A DNA stretch of 52,902 bases, from the NCBI GenBank assembly GCA_025934395.1, contig JAICYC010000015.1:1-52902 (forward strand). The letters run 5' to 3'. Position 1 is the first letter of the stretch. Each line of letters starts with the position of its first letter. Shown piece after piece: positions 51,981-52,902 of the stretch. The notes under the pieces are model-generated. The model was not told the origin of the DNA. It worked only from the letters and a program-made list of their open reading frames with translations, and searched no databases. Source of the stretch: Solirubrobacteraceae bacterium (lineage in GTDB: Bacteria > Actinomycetota > Thermoleophilia > Solirubrobacterales > Solirubrobacteraceae). The position numbers and the translations under genes were made by a program.

Positions 51981-52902
51981 ATGGCCACCGCGGAGGAACG
52001 TCCGACCGTCGCGCCGATCGTCGGGCCCGACGATCCGCGCCGCTTCACCGACTCGGGGATCGAGATCCGCGAGCTCTACACCGAGGACGACCTTCCCGGC
52101 TCGCTCGAGCTGGGTGAGCCGGGAAGCTTCCCGTACACGCGCGGGGTACATCGCGAGATGTACCGCAAGCAGACCTGGACGATGCGCCAGTACGCGGGCT
52201 ACGCATCCGCCCGCGAGTCCAACGAGCGCTACCGCTACCTGCTCTCCAAGGGGACCACGGGCCTGTCGATGGCTTTCGACCTGCCCACCCAGCTCGGGCT
52301 CGACTCCGACAACCCGCGGTGCCTTGGGGAGGTGGGTCGCACGGGCGTTGCGATCGACACGATCGACGATATGCGCACGGCGTTCGACGGGATCCCGCTC
52401 GACGAGGTCTCGACCTCGATGACGATCAACGCGCCCGCCGCGTGCCTGCTGCTGCTCTACGAGCTCGTCGGCGAGGAGCAGGGGGTTCCGAGCGAGAAGC
52501 TGCGCGGCACGACCCAGAACGACGTGCTCAAGGAGTACATCGCGCGGGGCAACTACATCTATCCGCCGGAGCCCACGATGCGGCTCACCACGGACCTCTT
52601 CCAGTACTGCCACGAGAACATCCCCCGCTGGAACACGATCTCGATCTCCGGCTACCACTTCCGCGAGAAGGGCTGCTCGGCGGTGCAGGAGGTGGCGTTC
52701 ACGCTCTGCTCGGGGATCGCGTACGTGCAGGCGGCGATCGAGAAGGGGCTCGACGTGGACGACTTCGCGCCGCGCCTGGCGTTCTTCTTCAACGGCCACA
52801 ACAACGTCTTCCAGGAGGTCGCGAAGTTCCGCGCCGCCCGCCGCATGTGGGCGCAGGCGATGCGCGAACGCTTCGGCGCGCGCGACCCGCGCTCGCTGAT
52901 GC
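51981..52902 (+). CDS. Methylmalonyl-CoA mutase large-subunit family protein (3' partial)
   Basis: 307 codons read without a stop to the window edge, starting at the ATG at 51981 ([18 protein letters not shown]). Signatures of the mutase TIM-barrel are [110 protein letters not shown] and [20 protein letters not shown]. It converts methylmalonyl-CoA and succinyl-CoA with adenosylcobalamin; the B12-binding part is not in the window. Ethylmalonyl- or isobutyryl-CoA mutases are close relatives and cannot be excluded. A -10-like TATGCT (51966-51971) lies just upstream. It marks the boundary of the polysaccharide locus. Confidence 0.9.
   Translation, partial: MATAEERPTVAPIVGPDDPRRFTDSGIEIRELYTEDDLPGSLELGEPGSFPYTRGVHREMYRKQTWTMRQYAGYASARESNERYRYLLSKGTTGLSMAFDLPTQLGLDSDNPRCLGEVGRTGVAIDTIDDMRTAFDGIPLDEVSTSMTINAPAACLLLLYELVGEEQGVPSEKLRGTTQNDVLKEYIARGNYIYPPEPTMRLTTDLFQYCHENIPRWNTISISGYHFREKGCSAVQEVAFTLCSGIAYVQAAIEKGLDVDDFAPRLAFFFNGHNNVFQEVAKFRAARRMWAQAMRERFGARDPRSLM

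Overview
The window is very GC-rich, densely coded actinobacterial-type DNA: frequent GTG starts, GTGA and ATGA stop/start overlaps, and Ala/Arg-rich proteins. The gene content suggests a Thermoleophilia/Solirubrobacterales-like member of the Actinomycetota. That is inferred from composition and gene style, not from a marker gene. Almost all of the 52.9 kb is one large surface-polysaccharide and cell-envelope locus. It runs into a core-metabolism gene, the methylmalonyl-CoA mutase large subunit, at the right edge.

Layout. 1-11 kb: secreted metallophosphoesterase (5' end outside the window), FemAB-like acyltransferase, methyltransferase, a fused double alpha/beta hydrolase, three glycosyltransferases and a GINT1-type beta-propeller protein. 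11-17 kb: a co-directional cassette of Wzz/BY-kinase, O-antigen ligase/polymerase, GT4, polysaccharide deacetylase and PHP-type tyrosine phosphatase. 16.9-21.2 kb (minus): polyprenyl-phosphate sugar-1-phosphate transferase, a small secreted membrane-anchored protein, and an O-antigen-ligase/TPR protein. 21-30 kb: a regulatory and secreted island with a methyltransferase, a c-di-GMP-I riboswitch ahead of a secreted beta-helix protein, a TetR regulator facing an R2-ferritin/SCP2 fusion, a second methyltransferase, a second beta-helix protein with an FN3 domain behind a structured leader, and a sigma factor fused to a zinc anti-sigma-like domain and a transmembrane helix. 30-40 kb: nucleotide-sugar enzymes (RfbG, two UDP-sugar dehydrogenases, an epimerase, Gmd, a DegT aminotransferase, a hexapeptide acyltransferase, a Gmd paralogue) with WecG and GT4. 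40-52 kb: a fused double GT2, three GT4s, a second small secreted protein plus O-antigen-ligase/TPR pair, a methyltransferase, a second sugar-1-phosphate transferase and a UDP-xylose synthase.

How the parts fit. The two phosphoglycosyl transferases start lipid-linked repeats. About ten glycosyltransferases extend them with 6-deoxy, amino, uronic and pentose sugars made here. Three ligase/polymerase proteins join or polymerise the repeats, and chain length is set by the kinase/phosphatase pair. No Wzx flippase, ABC exporter or exosortase is visible, so those steps must be encoded elsewhere. The most notable signals are the sigma/anti-sigma fusion, the c-di-GMP riboswitch on a secreted beta-helix gene, the duplicated small-anchored-protein plus ligase-TPR modules, and the hydrolase domain that has lost its nucleophile. 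No tRNA, rRNA, CRISPR array or insertion sequence was seen.
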